A stretch of 55,024 bases of DNA from Cytophagaceae bacterium (GCA_025054875.1 JANWYS010000004.1:2113-57136), one strand, 5' to 3'. Counted from the first letter of the stretch, positions 42,647 through 52,213 are shown. The notes: generated from the sequence alone by a model not told the origin. Made by a program: numbers and translations.

Positions 42647-43789
42647 TTATTTAAGCAGTTGTTTGGCTATAACGATTTTTTGTATTTCTGAAGTACCCTC
42701 ACCAATGGTACAGAGTTTTGCATCGCGGTAATATTTTTCTACCGGATAATCTTTAGTGTATCCATATCCGCCAAATATCTGAACAGCTTCATTAGCTGTT
42801 TTGACGGCAACTTCACTTGCATAATATTTAGCCATAGACGATTCTTTGGTTACGGGCATATTGTTATTTTTGAGAAATGCAGCTTTGTAGGTAAGCAGTC
42901 GAGCGGCTTCAATTTCTGTGCTCATATCAGCCAGCTTGAAGGAGATACCCTGAAATGTGGCAATAGGTTTTCCGAACTGAATCCTTTGGTTGGCATATTC
43001 GATGGCGGCTTCAAAGGCGCCTTGCGCTATACCTAAAGAAAGTGCAGCAATGGATATTCTTCCTCCATCAAGCACTTTCATAGCTTGTTTGAAACCTTCT
43101 CCAACCTTGCCCAGCACATTTTCCGCAGGCACACGACAGTTGTCCAGTATAATTTCCGTAGTTTCAGATGCACGCATGCCGAGTTTGTTTTCTTTGCGTC
43201 CGTGAGTAAATCCGGGAGTTCCTTTTTCGACGATAAAAGCAGTGGCAGCTCTCTCTTTTCCTGGAGTATGGGTGGCTGCAATGACCACAGCTACATTGCA
43301 TGATTTACCATGTGTGATAAAATTTTTTGCGCCGTTCAATATCCAGTATTCCCCATCTTGTATAGCAGTTGTTTTCATATTTCCGGCATCAGATCCGGTA
43401 TTGGGTTCTGTGAGTGCCCAGGCTCCAATCCACTCGCCGGTAGCCAGCCTGGGTAAATATTTTTTTTTCTGATGTTCGTTGCCAAAGTTCAAGATATGGC
43501 CGGTGCAAAGAGAGTTGTGTGCAGCCATTGATAAAGCAATTGCAGGGTCGGCTTTAGCAAGTTCTTCAATAGCAACGATATATTCAAAATATCCTAATCC
43601 CGAACCGTTGTATTCTGTGGGTACCAATACGCCCATGAGTCCTAAAGCTCCCAGCTTTTTGAAAATCTCTATGGGAAATTCTTGTTGCTCGTCCCAATTC
43701 ATGCGGTGAGGTAATATTTCTTTTGTGGCAAACTGACGCACGGTGTCTGCAATGAGGCGCTGATTTTCGCTAAGTTCAAAATTCATCAT
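42647..43789 (-). CDS. Acyl-CoA dehydrogenase
   Basis: 380 aa flavoenzyme catalysing alpha,beta-dehydrogenation of acyl-CoA. Acyl-CoA dehydrogenase N-terminal helices, middle beta domain with [20 protein letters not shown] and [13 protein letters not shown], and the C-terminal four-helix domain with [19 protein letters not shown] and [19 protein letters not shown]. The catalytic Glu lies in the last motif, [15 protein letters not shown]. Length and motifs are those of short-chain/butyryl-CoA dehydrogenases; chain length is not provable. No electron-transfer flavoprotein genes are adjacent. Confidence 0.94.
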   Translation of the reverse strand: MMNFELSENQRLIADTVRQFATKEILPHRMNWDEQQEFPIEIFKKLGALGLMGVLVPTEYNGSGLGYFEYIVAIEELAKADPAIALSMAAHNSLCTGHILNFGNEHQKKKYLPRLATGEWIGAWALTEPNTGSDAGNMKTTAIQDGEYWILNGAKNFITHGKSCNVAVVIAATHTPGKERAATAFIVEKGTPGFTHGRKENKLGMRASETTEIILDNCRVPAENVLGKVGEGFKQAMKVLDGGRISIAALSLGIAQGAFEAAIEYANQRIQFGKPIATFQGISFKLADMSTEIEAARLLTYKAAFLKNNNMPVTKESSMAKYYASEVAVKTANEAVQIFGGYGYTKDYPVEKYYRDAKLCTIGEGTSEIQKIVIAKQLLK

Positions 43790-43852
43790 ACACTAAATTA
43801 CATCTTCTACTACATCCAACATGGAAGGTAGTAATTTTGCAGAATAAAAACA

Positions 43853-43860
43853 TATCTTTG
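43853..43860 (+). promoter_or_regulatory. Likely -7 box of the ugd promoter
   Basis: TATCTTTG followed by C fits TAnnTTTGY exactly and lies 33 nt before the ugd ATG. No well-spaced -33 TTTG is seen (the nearest, 43836-43839, is only 13 nt away), so the -33 part is weak. Confidence 0.45.
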
Positions 43861-43893
43861 CGCACAGATTTGCAACATAAATTTTAAACTCAA

Positions 43894-45213
43894 ATGAAAA
43901 TATCAGTAGTAGGTACCGGATACGTAGGATTGGTGACAGGTACATGTTTTGCTGAAACCGGCAACACCGTGGTATGTGTAGATATAGATGAAATAAAAGT
44001 AAATAAGCTGAAGCGAGGAGAAATAACTATATATGAGCCGGGTTTAGAAGATTTGTTCCGTCGCAACATAGAGGAGGGACGTTTGTTCTTCACAACTTCA
44101 TTGGCGGAAGGAGTGAAGGATGCTAAAATTATTTTTCTGGCTTTGCCTACACCATCGGGCGAAGATGGTTCGGCAGATTTAAGATATGTCATGTCGGTAG
44201 CTGAACAACTTGGACCTTTGCTTACGGACTACACCATCGTGGTGGATAAAAGCACTGTGCCGGTGGGGACCAGTGAGAAAGTACGTGAAGTCATCGCCAG
44301 AAATTGTAAAGTAGAATTTGATGTGGTTTCCAATCCTGAATTTTTAAGAGAGGGTGTAGCTGTGGATGATTTCATGAAACCGGAAAGGATAATAATAGGA
44401 ACACGGTCAGAGCGTGCGAAGAAAATAATGGAAAAACTATACGCTCCATTTGTCAGGCAAGGCAATCCTATCTTCATGATGGATGAGCGCTCTGCTGAGC
44501 TCACCAAATATGCTTCGAATGCTTTTTTAGCTACAAAAATTTCATTTATGAATGAAATAGCAAACCTTGCCGAACTGCTCGGGGCAAATGTAGACATGGT
44601 GAGAAGAGGCATGGGTTCTGACAGCCGAATAGGTAACAAGTTTTTGTACGCCGGCACAGGATACGGCGGAAGCTGTTTCCCTAAAGATGTGAAAGCTTTG
44701 TCGAAAACTTCAAAAGAAGTCAACTTTGATTTTAAGATATTGGATGCCGTAATGCAGGTAAATGAGAAGCAAAAAAGTATTCTTATTCCTAAATTAAAAA
44801 AATACTTTAACAACAATCTTAAAGGATTGAAAATTGCATTATGGGGACTTTCCTTTAAGCCTAACACTGATGATATTCGTGAGGCTCCATCTTTAACCAT
44901 AATAAATCACTTACTCGATATGGGGGCTCAAATCTCTGTATTTGACCCTGAAGCTATTGAAAATGTTAAAAAAATATATGCCGACAAATTGTATTATGCT
45001 GCGAGCGCTTACGATGCTGTGACTGATGCAGATGCTCTAATCATCGTAACCGAATGGAACGAATTCCGGTTGCCGGATTTCGAAAAAATTTCTGAGCGCA
45101 TGAAACGCAAGGTTATTTTTGATGGCAGAAATTTATTCGACTTAGAGCTAATGAAGGAGTATAACTTCCACTACGAATCCATCGGCAGGCCTGTAGTAAA
45201 AGCCGAAAATTAA
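43894..45213 (+). CDS. ugd: UDP-glucose 6-dehydrogenase
   Basis: 439 aa enzyme oxidising UDP-glucose to UDP-glucuronate, a precursor of surface polysaccharides. NAD-binding Rossmann motif VVGTGYVGLVTGTCFAETG at residues ~4-22, then VVDKSTVPVGTSEKV, NPEFLREGVAVDDFMKPERI, and the catalytic Cys in GYGGSCFPKDVKAL. The C-terminal UDP-binding domain has LWGLSFKPNTDDIREAPS. The stop codon TAA (45211-45213) overlaps the stop of the convergent thrC gene. Glycosyltransferase and LPS genes elsewhere in the window could use its product, but no polysaccharide cluster surrounds it. Confidence 0.97.
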   Translation: MKISVVGTGYVGLVTGTCFAETGNTVVCVDIDEIKVNKLKRGEITIYEPGLEDLFRRNIEEGRLFFTTSLAEGVKDAKIIFLALPTPSGEDGSADLRYVMSVAEQLGPLLTDYTIVVDKSTVPVGTSEKVREVIARNCKVEFDVVSNPEFLREGVAVDDFMKPERIIIGTRSERAKKIMEKLYAPFVRQGNPIFMMDERSAELTKYASNAFLATKISFMNEIANLAELLGANVDMVRRGMGSDSRIGNKFLYAGTGYGGSCFPKDVKALSKTSKEVNFDFKILDAVMQVNEKQKSILIPKLKKYFNNNLKGLKIALWGLSFKPNTDDIREAPSLTIINHLLDMGAQISVFDPEAIENVKKIYADKLYYAASAYDAVTDADALIIVTEWNEFRLPDFEKISERMKRKVIFDGRNLFDLELMKEYNFHYESIGRPVVKAEN

Positions 45214-46523
45214 TGGTTCGTGGCCATGCTCAGCAATATTTTTTTAAGGTCAGCCAATGTATTACCTATCAATGTAGCTTGCTTGGGTTTTTGCATGGTT
45301 TCCTGTAAGCGAAGAGGAAGTTGAATTTTGGCTTTTATGACGGATTCTACTATGTCGAAAAACTTACCACTATGTGCCGTGGAGAGCAAAATGCCACATA
45401 GTTCTTCCCTGGCTTCTTGCATATAATCTCTCAGCCCAAGATAGGCTACCGCAGTATGCGGACACATGACATAACCCGTAGTATTGTAGGTTTCTTTTAT
45501 GGCTTGCATGGTTTCGTTGTCGCTGTAACTTTTTCCGACGATGTCTTTTTTTAATGCATTCAAATCATTTTCATACAATTCTACCATGCGAACGAAGTTG
45601 CTGGGATTGCCTACATCCATGGCATTCGAAATTGTAGGAATGGAAGGACGAGGAGAGAATATGCCGGTGCGCAGATAAGTAGGTACTACATCATTCACAT
45701 TGGTAGAAGCCACAAATTTATGAACGGGCAAGCCCATGCGTTTAGCCATCAGTCCGGCGCAGAGGTTGCCAAAGTTGCCACTGGGAGTGCTAAATACCAC
45801 AGGTTTTCCATATTTTTTGGTCTGTGCGTAGGCGTAGAAATAGTAAAAAGATTGAGGTATCAGGCGGCTTATGTTTATGGAATTTGCCGAGGTGAGCAGC
45901 ATAGCATGGTTAAGCTCTTCGTCCAGAAAAGCTTCCTTCACCATGCGTTGGCAATCGTCGAAATTGCCTTTTACTTCGAGAGCGGTTACGTTGTTGCCAA
46001 GAGTAGTGAGTTGCTTTTCCTGTATTTCGCTTACCTTACCGCTGGGGTAAAGTATGGTCACGCGTATGCCCGGCATGTTGTAAAATCCTTGTGCTACGGC
46101 ACTTCCTGTGTCGCCGGAGGTAGCTACCAATATCATGATATGCTTTTGATCATGTTGTAAAAAATACGACATTATACCGGCCATGAAACGTGCACCAAAA
46201 TCTTTGAATGCCAAAGAAGGGCCATGAAATAATTCCAGCACGTGCATATTGTTTTTCAGCACCATCACAGGGGCATCAAATGTAAGCACGGTGTTTATGA
46301 TTCGCTTAAGATCGGCAGAAGGAATATCTTCGCCTATCAGTTTTTCAGAAACGGCATGAGCTATTTCCTGAAAAGTGAGCTTATCTATATTTTGGAAAAA
46401 ATCATTGTGCAAAGTGGGTATATGAACAGGCATATATAACCCGTTGTCCGGAGGAAGGCCTTTGAATACAGCCTCTTTGAAAGATACAATGTGATTTCTA
46501 TTCTTAGTACTGTAAAGTTTCAT
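45210..46523 (-). CDS. thrC: Threonine synthase
   Basis: 437 aa PLP enzyme converting O-phosphohomoserine to threonine. Short bacterial type: N-terminal LYSTKNRNHIVSFKEAVFKG, PLP-lysine in LFHGPSLAFKDFGARFMAG, phosphate-binding VATSGDTGSAVAQGF, and STPSGNFGNLCAGLMAKRMG. The C-terminal half includes DVGNPSNFVRM. No thrA/thrB neighbours are present. Its stop codon overlaps that of ugd by 4 nt (TTAA), so the two transcripts end against each other without room for a terminator. Confidence 0.96.
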   Translation of the reverse strand: MKLYSTKNRNHIVSFKEAVFKGLPPDNGLYMPVHIPTLHNDFFQNIDKLTFQEIAHAVSEKLIGEDIPSADLKRIINTVLTFDAPVMVLKNNMHVLELFHGPSLAFKDFGARFMAGIMSYFLQHDQKHIMILVATSGDTGSAVAQGFYNMPGIRVTILYPSGKVSEIQEKQLTTLGNNVTALEVKGNFDDCQRMVKEAFLDEELNHAMLLTSANSINISRLIPQSFYYFYAYAQTKKYGKPVVFSTPSGNFGNLCAGLMAKRMGLPVHKFVASTNVNDVVPTYLRTGIFSPRPSIPTISNAMDVGNPSNFVRMVELYENDLNALKKDIVGKSYSDNETMQAIKETYNTTGYVMCPHTAVAYLGLRDYMQEAREELCGILLSTAHSGKFFDIVESVIKAKIQLPLRLQETMQKPKQATLIGNTLADLKKILLSMATNH

Positions 46524-46583
46524 GACGTGCAGTTGTAAACAAAAAGCAAAGTTAACTTATGTTTACAACCTGCCAAACATGAA

Positions 46584-47084
46584 TTATGCTTTTTGTTTGC
46601 CGGATAATATGTCCCTGTCAAATAAATAGAGTCCACTTTTATCCTCTCCTATTAATTCCAGCTTTTCGTTGAGCAATCGGGCTACGCGTTCTTCCTCCAT
46701 TTGCTCGTTTACATACCATTGCAAGAAGTTGTGAGTGGCGTAATCCTTAACTTTCAAAGCCGTTTCTACCAAATCGTTAATACTTTCGGAGACTTTGAGT
46801 TCATGTTTCAAAAACAGGTCAAACGCACTTTTGAGCGATACATAGGTAATCTGAGGTTGGGAGAGGGCAGGTATAATAGCAAAGCCACCGCGCTCATTAA
46901 TGTATTTCATTAATTTTATCATGTGCATGCGTTCTTCGTCGGATTGGCGGTAGAAAAACTCGGCTACTCCGTCTAATCCGGGCTGTGCATCTGCCCAGGA
47001 TGCTAATGCCAGATATGCCTGAGAAGATTCTGCTTCCATTTTTACCTGATTGTTCAGGCTATCCATCATCTGTTGGTTCATCAT
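46584..47084 (-). CDS. Ferritin (non-haem, FtnA type)
   Basis: 166 aa iron-storage protein forming a 24-mer. The four-helix ferroxidase ligands can be seen in SSQAYLALASWADAQ, ARQSDEERMHMIKL-like helix (RQSDEERMHMIKLMKY; E and H), NDLVETALKVKDYATHNFL and QWYVNEQMEEERVARLL (E at the second site). The protein lacks the haem-binding Met of bacterioferritin. Located 60 nt upstream of thrC on the same strand, which could form a transcript. A 12-bp direct repeat lies ahead of it. Confidence 0.93.
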   Translation of the reverse strand: MMNQQMMDSLNNQVKMEAESSQAYLALASWADAQPGLDGVAEFFYRQSDEERMHMIKLMKYINERGGFAIIPALSQPQITYVSLKSAFDLFLKHELKVSESINDLVETALKVKDYATHNFLQWYVNEQMEEERVARLLNEKLELIGEDKSGLYLFDRDILSGKQKA

Positions 47085-47122
47085 ATGAGAAAATCGTTTT
47101 AAGTTAATTTCAATAGCTAAAT

Positions 47123-47170
47123 TAAATGATGATACAAATAATGCAAATCACTTTTGTATAAATGATGATA
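47123..47170. repeat. 12-bp direct repeat upstream of ferritin
   Basis: TAAATGATGATA occurs at 47123-47134 and again at 47159-47170, 36 bp apart start to start, or just over three helical turns. They lie 39 and 75 nt before the ferritin ATG, so a regulator-binding pair is plausible. Chance cannot be excluded in AT-rich DNA. Confidence 0.4.
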
Positions 47171-47268
47171 TACTATTTGAAAATGGATGATGTGTCATCT
47201 TACACACGTTTTAGGTGGTATCTCTCATGAAGTATTCTATAATGGATAGCATTTGCGTGTGTTTGCTC

Positions 47269-47386
47269 GTTACGTACAGAAGGCTACACATACCTCCGCC
47301 AGAGATACAACGGAAAGCCCGCAGCGTAGGGTAGGGGAGAGGCGAGGGTAGATTGCGAGGACATGGAGTGATAGTGCGGCCGCCGG
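47269..47386 (+). repeat. Dispersed repeat family, diverged copy
   Basis: Aligns with 40639-40750: conserved arms 47289-47325 and 47357-47384 with a variable 31-nt middle (47326-47356). It is higher in GC than its surroundings, especially 47321-47391. The 63-codon minus-strand frame across it is not considered a gene. Confidence 0.7.
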
Positions 47387-47769
47387 CCTGATTTGTATTC
47401 ATGGTGTGTTGTCAATTTTCGTTCATGATGGTTGATCTTTTGAATACTGTATACAGAGAAGCCAGCGGGGCGGTATGAGAAAAATAAATACATCTACGGT
47501 GAAACGGATTTTAATTTAATTGAACGTATTACAGAGAAACTATACTTAGGTCATACATATAGTTATGGGAAACGGCACTCTTCTCAACTCTGAAGTGAAG
47601 ATTATGGCTACGGAATACTGATTAATTATTGATAGGTATAAATGCCTTTTGTAAAATTTAAGAAGACAAGAGACGAGAAAAAGCTATTGGTTTTAGGAGA
47701 TAAAAAATTACAAAGCGTAGTGTGAAATATGTTTTGGTGGGTTTGTCCGTCGTTTCTCTGTTTTTCTTT

Positions 47770-48345
47770 TCATAATGAATACTTGTATATGCAAGAGGGT
47801 GTGATGCAATAATCCATAGGTACATCGTGATGATCATGCATCAGGTATTCTATAGGCTCTTCAAGTGACAAGGCTATTTTGAGACAAGATCTATCTATGG
47901 TAGACAAAAAACGATCATAGTATCCTTTGCCATATCCCAGGCGGTTTCCGTACTTATCAATGGCAACAAGAGGAACCAGTACAATGTCCGGTACATCGGT
48001 AAATGTAATTTGAGTTTCCGGTTCAGGTATACCATAGGAATTTATCCGGATAGGAGTGTTTGGAGTAAGCAAAGCATGTCTCATGCTTTTATTTTCTGTA
48101 TTTACCACGGGGCAAATTAATTGTATGTGCTTGTAATGCATATTTATTTCATGAATGATAAACCACGTATAAACTTCGTTTCTCTCTTCAATGGGTAAAA
48201 AAGTGTGAACAGAGGTTATATCAGTTGTGATAAAATTTTTTACAAACCGATCAGCTATCAGCAAACTGCGATTGTATACATCCATAGTAGATAATAATTT
48301 TCTTTTTTCTAAGAAAAATTGCCGATAGGTAGCTTTACTCATCAT
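47770..48345 (-). CDS. 5-formyltetrahydrofolate cyclo-ligase
   Basis: 191 aa from ATG 48345 (MMSKATYRQFFLEKRKLL; ATG 48342 is equally possible; a longer TTG start at 48351 is less likely). It converts 5-formyl-THF to 5,10-methenyl-THF with ATP. Signature motifs: N-terminal RxxFLEKR with ATP-binding Lys, FLPIEERNEVYTW, and the C-terminal glycine-rich GNRLGYGKGYYDRFL. The start overlaps the bshC stop by up to 11 nt (GATGAGTAA), indicating coupling in a rimO-bshC-fthC operon. No symbol is written in the field because fthC, fau and ygfA are all used for the family. Confidence 0.92.
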   Translation of the reverse strand: MMSKATYRQFFLEKRKLLSTMDVYNRSLLIADRFVKNFITTDITSVHTFLPIEERNEVYTWFIIHEINMHYKHIQLICPVVNTENKSMRHALLTPNTPIRINSYGIPEPETQITFTDVPDIVLVPLVAIDKYGNRLGYGKGYYDRFLSTIDRSCLKIALSLEEPIEYLMHDHHDVPMDYCITPSCIYKYSL

Positions 48346-49900
48346 ATTCAAAAAAATAAGTGTTAAAGTTAAAAGCTTCCAAATGACGCACGACTACATC
48401 GGTAAAATTTTTTATATGATAATAGTATGTAAGCATATTATCTACGCGCTCTTGAGCGTTACCTCCCGGATACAAGGAATTATATATGCATTCGAGCCGG
48501 TTTAGTTGTACATATGATTTTCTCTTTATTGCCTTTTGAGCTTTTTTATTGATACGATGTAAAATGTCCATAACTTTATGTTCTTGGGCATCTTGGTGTC
48601 CAATCAGAGATTTGTCAATTTCATGTAACCTGGTTCGAAGTGTTGAGAATAGTTGTTTCACTGTGTTGAATTCATTATCTGAAACAGGTAATGCAATTGT
48701 ATCCGTGGCTATTATTTTATTTTTTAGTGCATTGTAATCCTGTAGTATGTCTTGAGCTGTCAATGAAAGTTGAATCAGTTTATGTTTAATTTTTTTATTC
48801 AAAATAAAAACATGATGCCGTGGCAGTAACACGGGATATGTGAGGTGATGATGTATAAATAAAGATTTCAGTTGCAGCCAATAGTTGAGCTCAGCAATTC
48901 CGCCTATGTAGGCTACATTGGGCAATATGGCTTGTTGATATAAAGGTCGTAGCAATACGTTAGGGCTGAATTTTTCGGGATTAGATTCTATTATCTTCAG
49001 CAGGGTATTTTCAGAAAACTCTATGTGGGTGTTGAGCACCTTGTATTGGTTTTCATTTTTTACTATTCGCTCGCGCATGTTGTCGTCTAAATAAAACAAA
49101 TTTATTTCGCGAGGATTTACCTGCGGTTGATAACCTTTGGCAATAATATATCTGTTCGTTTCTGAAACCAACTTGTGAGTAGGTTGTTTGAGTAACTCTT
49201 CAATCATGACAGTTGCAAAATTTTTTTTTAACTCTGAGGTATCGCCATCTACAACTATCAATCCATATTTGCCGAAGAGTTCATTTATAAGATAACGAGT
49301 TGCTGATGCCAGTGAGTGTTGTGTTGTATATGCTTTTTTAAATAGCTCAGGTAGTGCTGGTATGGAATGTATCAATGGAACAAGATCGGTGAGGTTGTAT
49401 CGGCCTACTGCGCCTTTTTGATTGGTATGCCAGGTATATACATTATCATTTATTTTTACAGAAGAAATTTCTTCGAAGTCATGATCTTCTGAAGCCATCC
49501 AAAATACAGGTACAAATGTAAAGTCCTTATAATGTGTGTTGAGAAATTCTGCGGTTTGTATGACAGAGGCTATTTTATAGATAAAGTAAAGAGGCCCTGT
49601 GAACAGACAGAGTTGATGGCCGGTGGTAATGGTAAATGTGTTACTATGTTTTAATGCATGTAGATTGTGTGTTGCTTTTTCGGAAAGGGTAAACCCACTA
49701 TATTGATCTGTAAGTACGTCAACCAAAATATTTCTCTTTGCTGTATCGAATTCTGTTTGAGAGATTAGCTTGATGATACTTTCTGCCGAAGGTGTGAATT
49801 CACAAAAGGAATTAACGGAAGGGTCGTTGTTCAGATATGCTGCTACAAGCGGGTATTTTTTATCATAATGCTTATGAGGTATCGAATATACATTGACCAT
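48335..49900 (-). CDS. bshC: Bacillithiol biosynthesis cysteine-adding enzyme BshC
   Basis: 521 aa; adds cysteine to glucosaminyl-malate in the last step of bacillithiol synthesis. Family motifs: TITTGHQLCLFTGPLYFIYK, then VPVFWMASEDHDFEEIS, the central HIGH-like/nucleotide-binding half, and GGIAELNYWLQLK. The core domain is followed by a coiled-coil (about residues 375-440) and a C-terminal domain ending in EYDE. Bacteroidota use bacillithiol; bshA and bshB are outside the window. It begins 3 nt after the rimO stop and overlaps the cyclo-ligase, making one minus-strand operon. Confidence 0.95.
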   Translation of the reverse strand: MVNVYSIPHKHYDKKYPLVAAYLNNDPSVNSFCEFTPSAESIIKLISQTEFDTAKRNILVDVLTDQYSGFTLSEKATHNLHALKHSNTFTITTGHQLCLFTGPLYFIYKIASVIQTAEFLNTHYKDFTFVPVFWMASEDHDFEEISSVKINDNVYTWHTNQKGAVGRYNLTDLVPLIHSIPALPELFKKAYTTQHSLASATRYLINELFGKYGLIVVDGDTSELKKNFATVMIEELLKQPTHKLVSETNRYIIAKGYQPQVNPREINLFYLDDNMRERIVKNENQYKVLNTHIEFSENTLLKIIESNPEKFSPNVLLRPLYQQAILPNVAYIGGIAELNYWLQLKSLFIHHHLTYPVLLPRHHVFILNKKIKHKLIQLSLTAQDILQDYNALKNKIIATDTIALPVSDNEFNTVKQLFSTLRTRLHEIDKSLIGHQDAQEHKVMDILHRINKKAQKAIKRKSYVQLNRLECIYNSLYPGGNAQERVDNMLTYYYHIKNFTDVVVRHLEAFNFNTYFFEYDE

Positions 49901-49903
49901 AAG

Positions 49904-51220
49904 TTAAGAATTAGCAACCTCTCCGTATAGGTCAAATTCGGTGCAATCAAAAATTTTTACATGGCTGAAATCCCCTGTACGCACGTAATATTTTTGAGCA
50001 TCAATGAGTACTTCATTATCTACTTCAGGAGAGTCGGCTTCGGTGCGGCCTACAAAGTATCCGCCTTCTTTTCTGTCCACCAGGACTTTGTAAGTATTTC
50101 CTATTTTTTTTTGGTTCATTTGTAATGAAATATTCTCTTGTATGCTCATTATAATATCTGCGCGTTCTTGTTTTACTTGTTCAGGAATATTATCGCCCAG
50201 CGTGTAGGCATGTGTGTGCTCTTCATGTGAGTAAGTGAATACTCCCAGACGGTCAAATTTTTGTTCTTCAACAAATGAACATAATTCATCAAAATCTTTT
50301 TGTGTTTCGCCGGGGTGGCCTACAATCATGGTAGTACGTAAGGTTATGCCGGGCACTTTATCTCGTATTTCATCCAATAGTTGTATGGTACGCTCTTTGG
50401 TAATGCCTCTTCTCATTATTTTCAGCATGTCATTAGAAGCATGTTGCAAAGGTATGTCTAAATATTTGCACATGTTTTTTCTTTCGCGCATCACCGGTAG
50501 TATATCCAAAGGGAATTGTGCCGGGAAAGCATATTGCAGGCGTATCCACTCAATCCCTTCCACGTCTGACAAAGCAGACAGCAGGGAAGCAAGAGTTCTT
50601 TTTCCGTACAGGTCTATACCATAGTATGTCAACTCCTGGGCAATGAGGATGATTTCTTTAGTTCCGTTTTTGGCCAGATGTGCTGTTTCTTTTACCAGGT
50701 CTTCTATAGGTCTCGACACATGCTTGCCCCGCATTACAGGAATGGCACAAAAGGAGCAAGGACGGTCGCAGCCTTCTGAAATTTTAAGAAAAGCATAATG
50801 GCGTGGGGTAGTTATTTGTCGCTCACCCAATAACTCATGACGATAGTCGGCATTAAGTTTTTTCAATAAAGCAGGTAATTCATTTGTGCCAAAGTAGGCA
50901 TCTACTGTAGGTATCTCCTTCTCTAATTCCGGTTTGTAGCGCTGAGAAAGACACCCCGTAACGTACACTTTTTCAACTAATCCTTGCTCTTTAGCTTCTG
51001 CAAAACGAAGTATAGTGTCTATGGATTCTTGTTTTGCCTGGTCTATAAAACCACAAGTATTTATGATTACAATGTTGGCGTCATTTTTTTTTGATTCGTG
51101 CTCACTTTCTATGGCATTAGCTTTAAGCTGAGTGAGAATGTTTTCAGAGTCTACCCAGTTTTTGGAACAGCCTAATGTGATAATGTTTACTTTGTTTTTT
51201 TTATTTCCTTTAGTCTTCAT
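49904..51220 (-). CDS. rimO: Ribosomal protein S12 methylthiotransferase RimO
   Basis: 438 aa radical-SAM enzyme that methylthiolates the conserved Asp of ribosomal protein S12. I start at ATG 51220 (MKTKGNKKNKVNIITLGCSK) because the conserved N-terminal UPF0004 domain begins there; a TTG 7 codons upstream is possible. The first cluster cysteines are in TLGCSKN, VIINTCGFID and VTGCLSQR; the radical-SAM CxxxCxxC motif is CDRPCSFCAIP. The C-terminal TRAM domain (KIGNTYKVLVDRKEGG) is intact. First gene of the rimO-bshC-fthC operon, divergent from moaCB. Confidence 0.96.
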   Translation of the reverse strand: MKTKGNKKNKVNIITLGCSKNWVDSENILTQLKANAIESEHESKKNDANIVIINTCGFIDQAKQESIDTILRFAEAKEQGLVEKVYVTGCLSQRYKPELEKEIPTVDAYFGTNELPALLKKLNADYRHELLGERQITTPRHYAFLKISEGCDRPCSFCAIPVMRGKHVSRPIEDLVKETAHLAKNGTKEIILIAQELTYYGIDLYGKRTLASLLSALSDVEGIEWIRLQYAFPAQFPLDILPVMRERKNMCKYLDIPLQHASNDMLKIMRRGITKERTIQLLDEIRDKVPGITLRTTMIVGHPGETQKDFDELCSFVEEQKFDRLGVFTYSHEEHTHAYTLGDNIPEQVKQERADIIMSIQENISLQMNQKKIGNTYKVLVDRKEGGYFVGRTEADSPEVDNEVLIDAQKYYVRTGDFSHVKIFDCTEFDLYGEVANS

Positions 51221-51310
51221 ACATGCCTTGCAAAAATACATAAAAAATGACGCTGAAAGTAATTAAAAATATCTTTCATTAGTATATTGTGTGCATACAT
51301 TCAGATATAA

Positions 51311-52213
51311 ATGATAAATATTTCTCATAAACATACTACGTTGCGTACGGCCATAGCTCAGGCATTAGTAAAACTTAGCAATGCGGAAGCTATGCAGGCT
51401 TTGCTGGAGAATAATGTGCCCAAAGGTGACGTGCCGGCCACGGCAAAAATAGCCGGCTTGTATGCAGCCAAGCGAACTTACGATACCATTCCGCATTGTC
51501 ATCCACTGCCCATTGAGTATGCTGATATACGACTCAGCACGGATGGCCTGACGATTTGTATAGAATCGGAAATACACACCATATATAAAACCGGAGTGGA
51601 GGTGGAGGCTATGCATGCCGCTGCTGTTGCTGCCCTTACAGTTTATGATATGTTAAAACCTCTGGACGATAAAATTGAAATACAATCTATACGTCTTTTG
51701 AAAAAAACAGGTGGTAAAGGTGATTTTTTAAAAAATATAAGTCCATCTCTGCAGGCTGTGGTAGTAGTATGCTCGGATGCTGTATACAATGGTAAAAAGA
51801 CAGATAGTGCGGGTGTGGCCGTGAAAGATGTTTTGCAAAAACATAAAGTAAACATTAAACATTACTTCATAATACCGGATGACAAAAAGGAAATAGAGCA
51901 AGTTGTAAAAAAGTATGCACAACCCGGCATTCATATGATCATCATTGCGGGAGGCACCGGACTCACTCCGCGCGATCAAACTCCGGAGGCGTTGATTCCG
52001 CTTCTAGATAAAACTATACCGGGCATGGAAGAGGCCATGCGTGCTTACGGACAGCAGCGCACTCCGCATTCTATGGTATCCAGGAGCGTTTGCGGATTAA
52101 CAGGCAACACATTAATACTAGCTATACCCGGCTCTACCAGAGGCGCAAAAGAAAGTATGGATGCCTTGTTTCCATACGTATTACACTTGTTTAATGAAAC
52201 ACAAAAAACATAA
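51311..52213 (+). CDS. Fused MoaC-MoaB molybdenum cofactor biosynthesis protein
   Basis: 300 aa. Residues ~1-135 are MoaC-like (cyclic pyranopterin monophosphate synthase) with HCHPLPIEYADIRLS-like active-site segment (TIPHCHPLPIEYADI) and GVEVEAMHAAAVAALTVYDM. Residues ~145-300 are MoaB/MogA-like (molybdopterin adenylyltransferase family) with VVVCSDAVYNGKKTDSAG, the phosphate-binding IIAGGTGLTPRDQTPEAL and LAIPGSTRGAKESMDALF. Such bifunctional proteins are known in Bacteroidota. No other moa genes are in the window, so the rest of the pathway lies elsewhere. Divergent from rimO with 90 bp between starts. Confidence 0.94.
   Translation: MINISHKHTTLRTAIAQALVKLSNAEAMQALLENNVPKGDVPATAKIAGLYAAKRTYDTIPHCHPLPIEYADIRLSTDGLTICIESEIHTIYKTGVEVEAMHAAAVAALTVYDMLKPLDDKIEIQSIRLLKKTGGKGDFLKNISPSLQAVVVVCSDAVYNGKKTDSAGVAVKDVLQKHKVNIKHYFIIPDDKKEIEQVVKKYAQPGIHMIIIAGGTGLTPRDQTPEALIPLLDKTIPGMEEAMRAYGQQRTPHSMVSRSVCGLTGNTLILAIPGSTRGAKESMDALFPYVLHLFNETQKT

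Larger units (their letters stand above)
47085..47769. other. Gene-free region upstream of ferritin
   Basis: 685 bp. The part nearest the ferritin start carries a 12-bp direct repeat; the middle carries a dispersed repeat copy. Bases 47485-47592 contain a 35-codon plus-strand open frame (KNKYIYGETDFNLIERITEK and onwards) that stops and does not resume cleanly; it may be a fossil gene piece, but this is too short to claim. No RNA gene was recognised. Confidence 0.55.

Noticed and set aside
47211-47402. A 63-codon minus-strand frame over the other diverged repeat
   Set aside because: Same reason as the frame at 40618; the proline/arginine-rich translation is what the repeat sequence dictates.
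47485-47592. 35-codon open piece as a decayed gene
   Set aside because: Too short and without an identifiable homologue; it ends in stops in all useful continuations. Mentioned only within the region entry.
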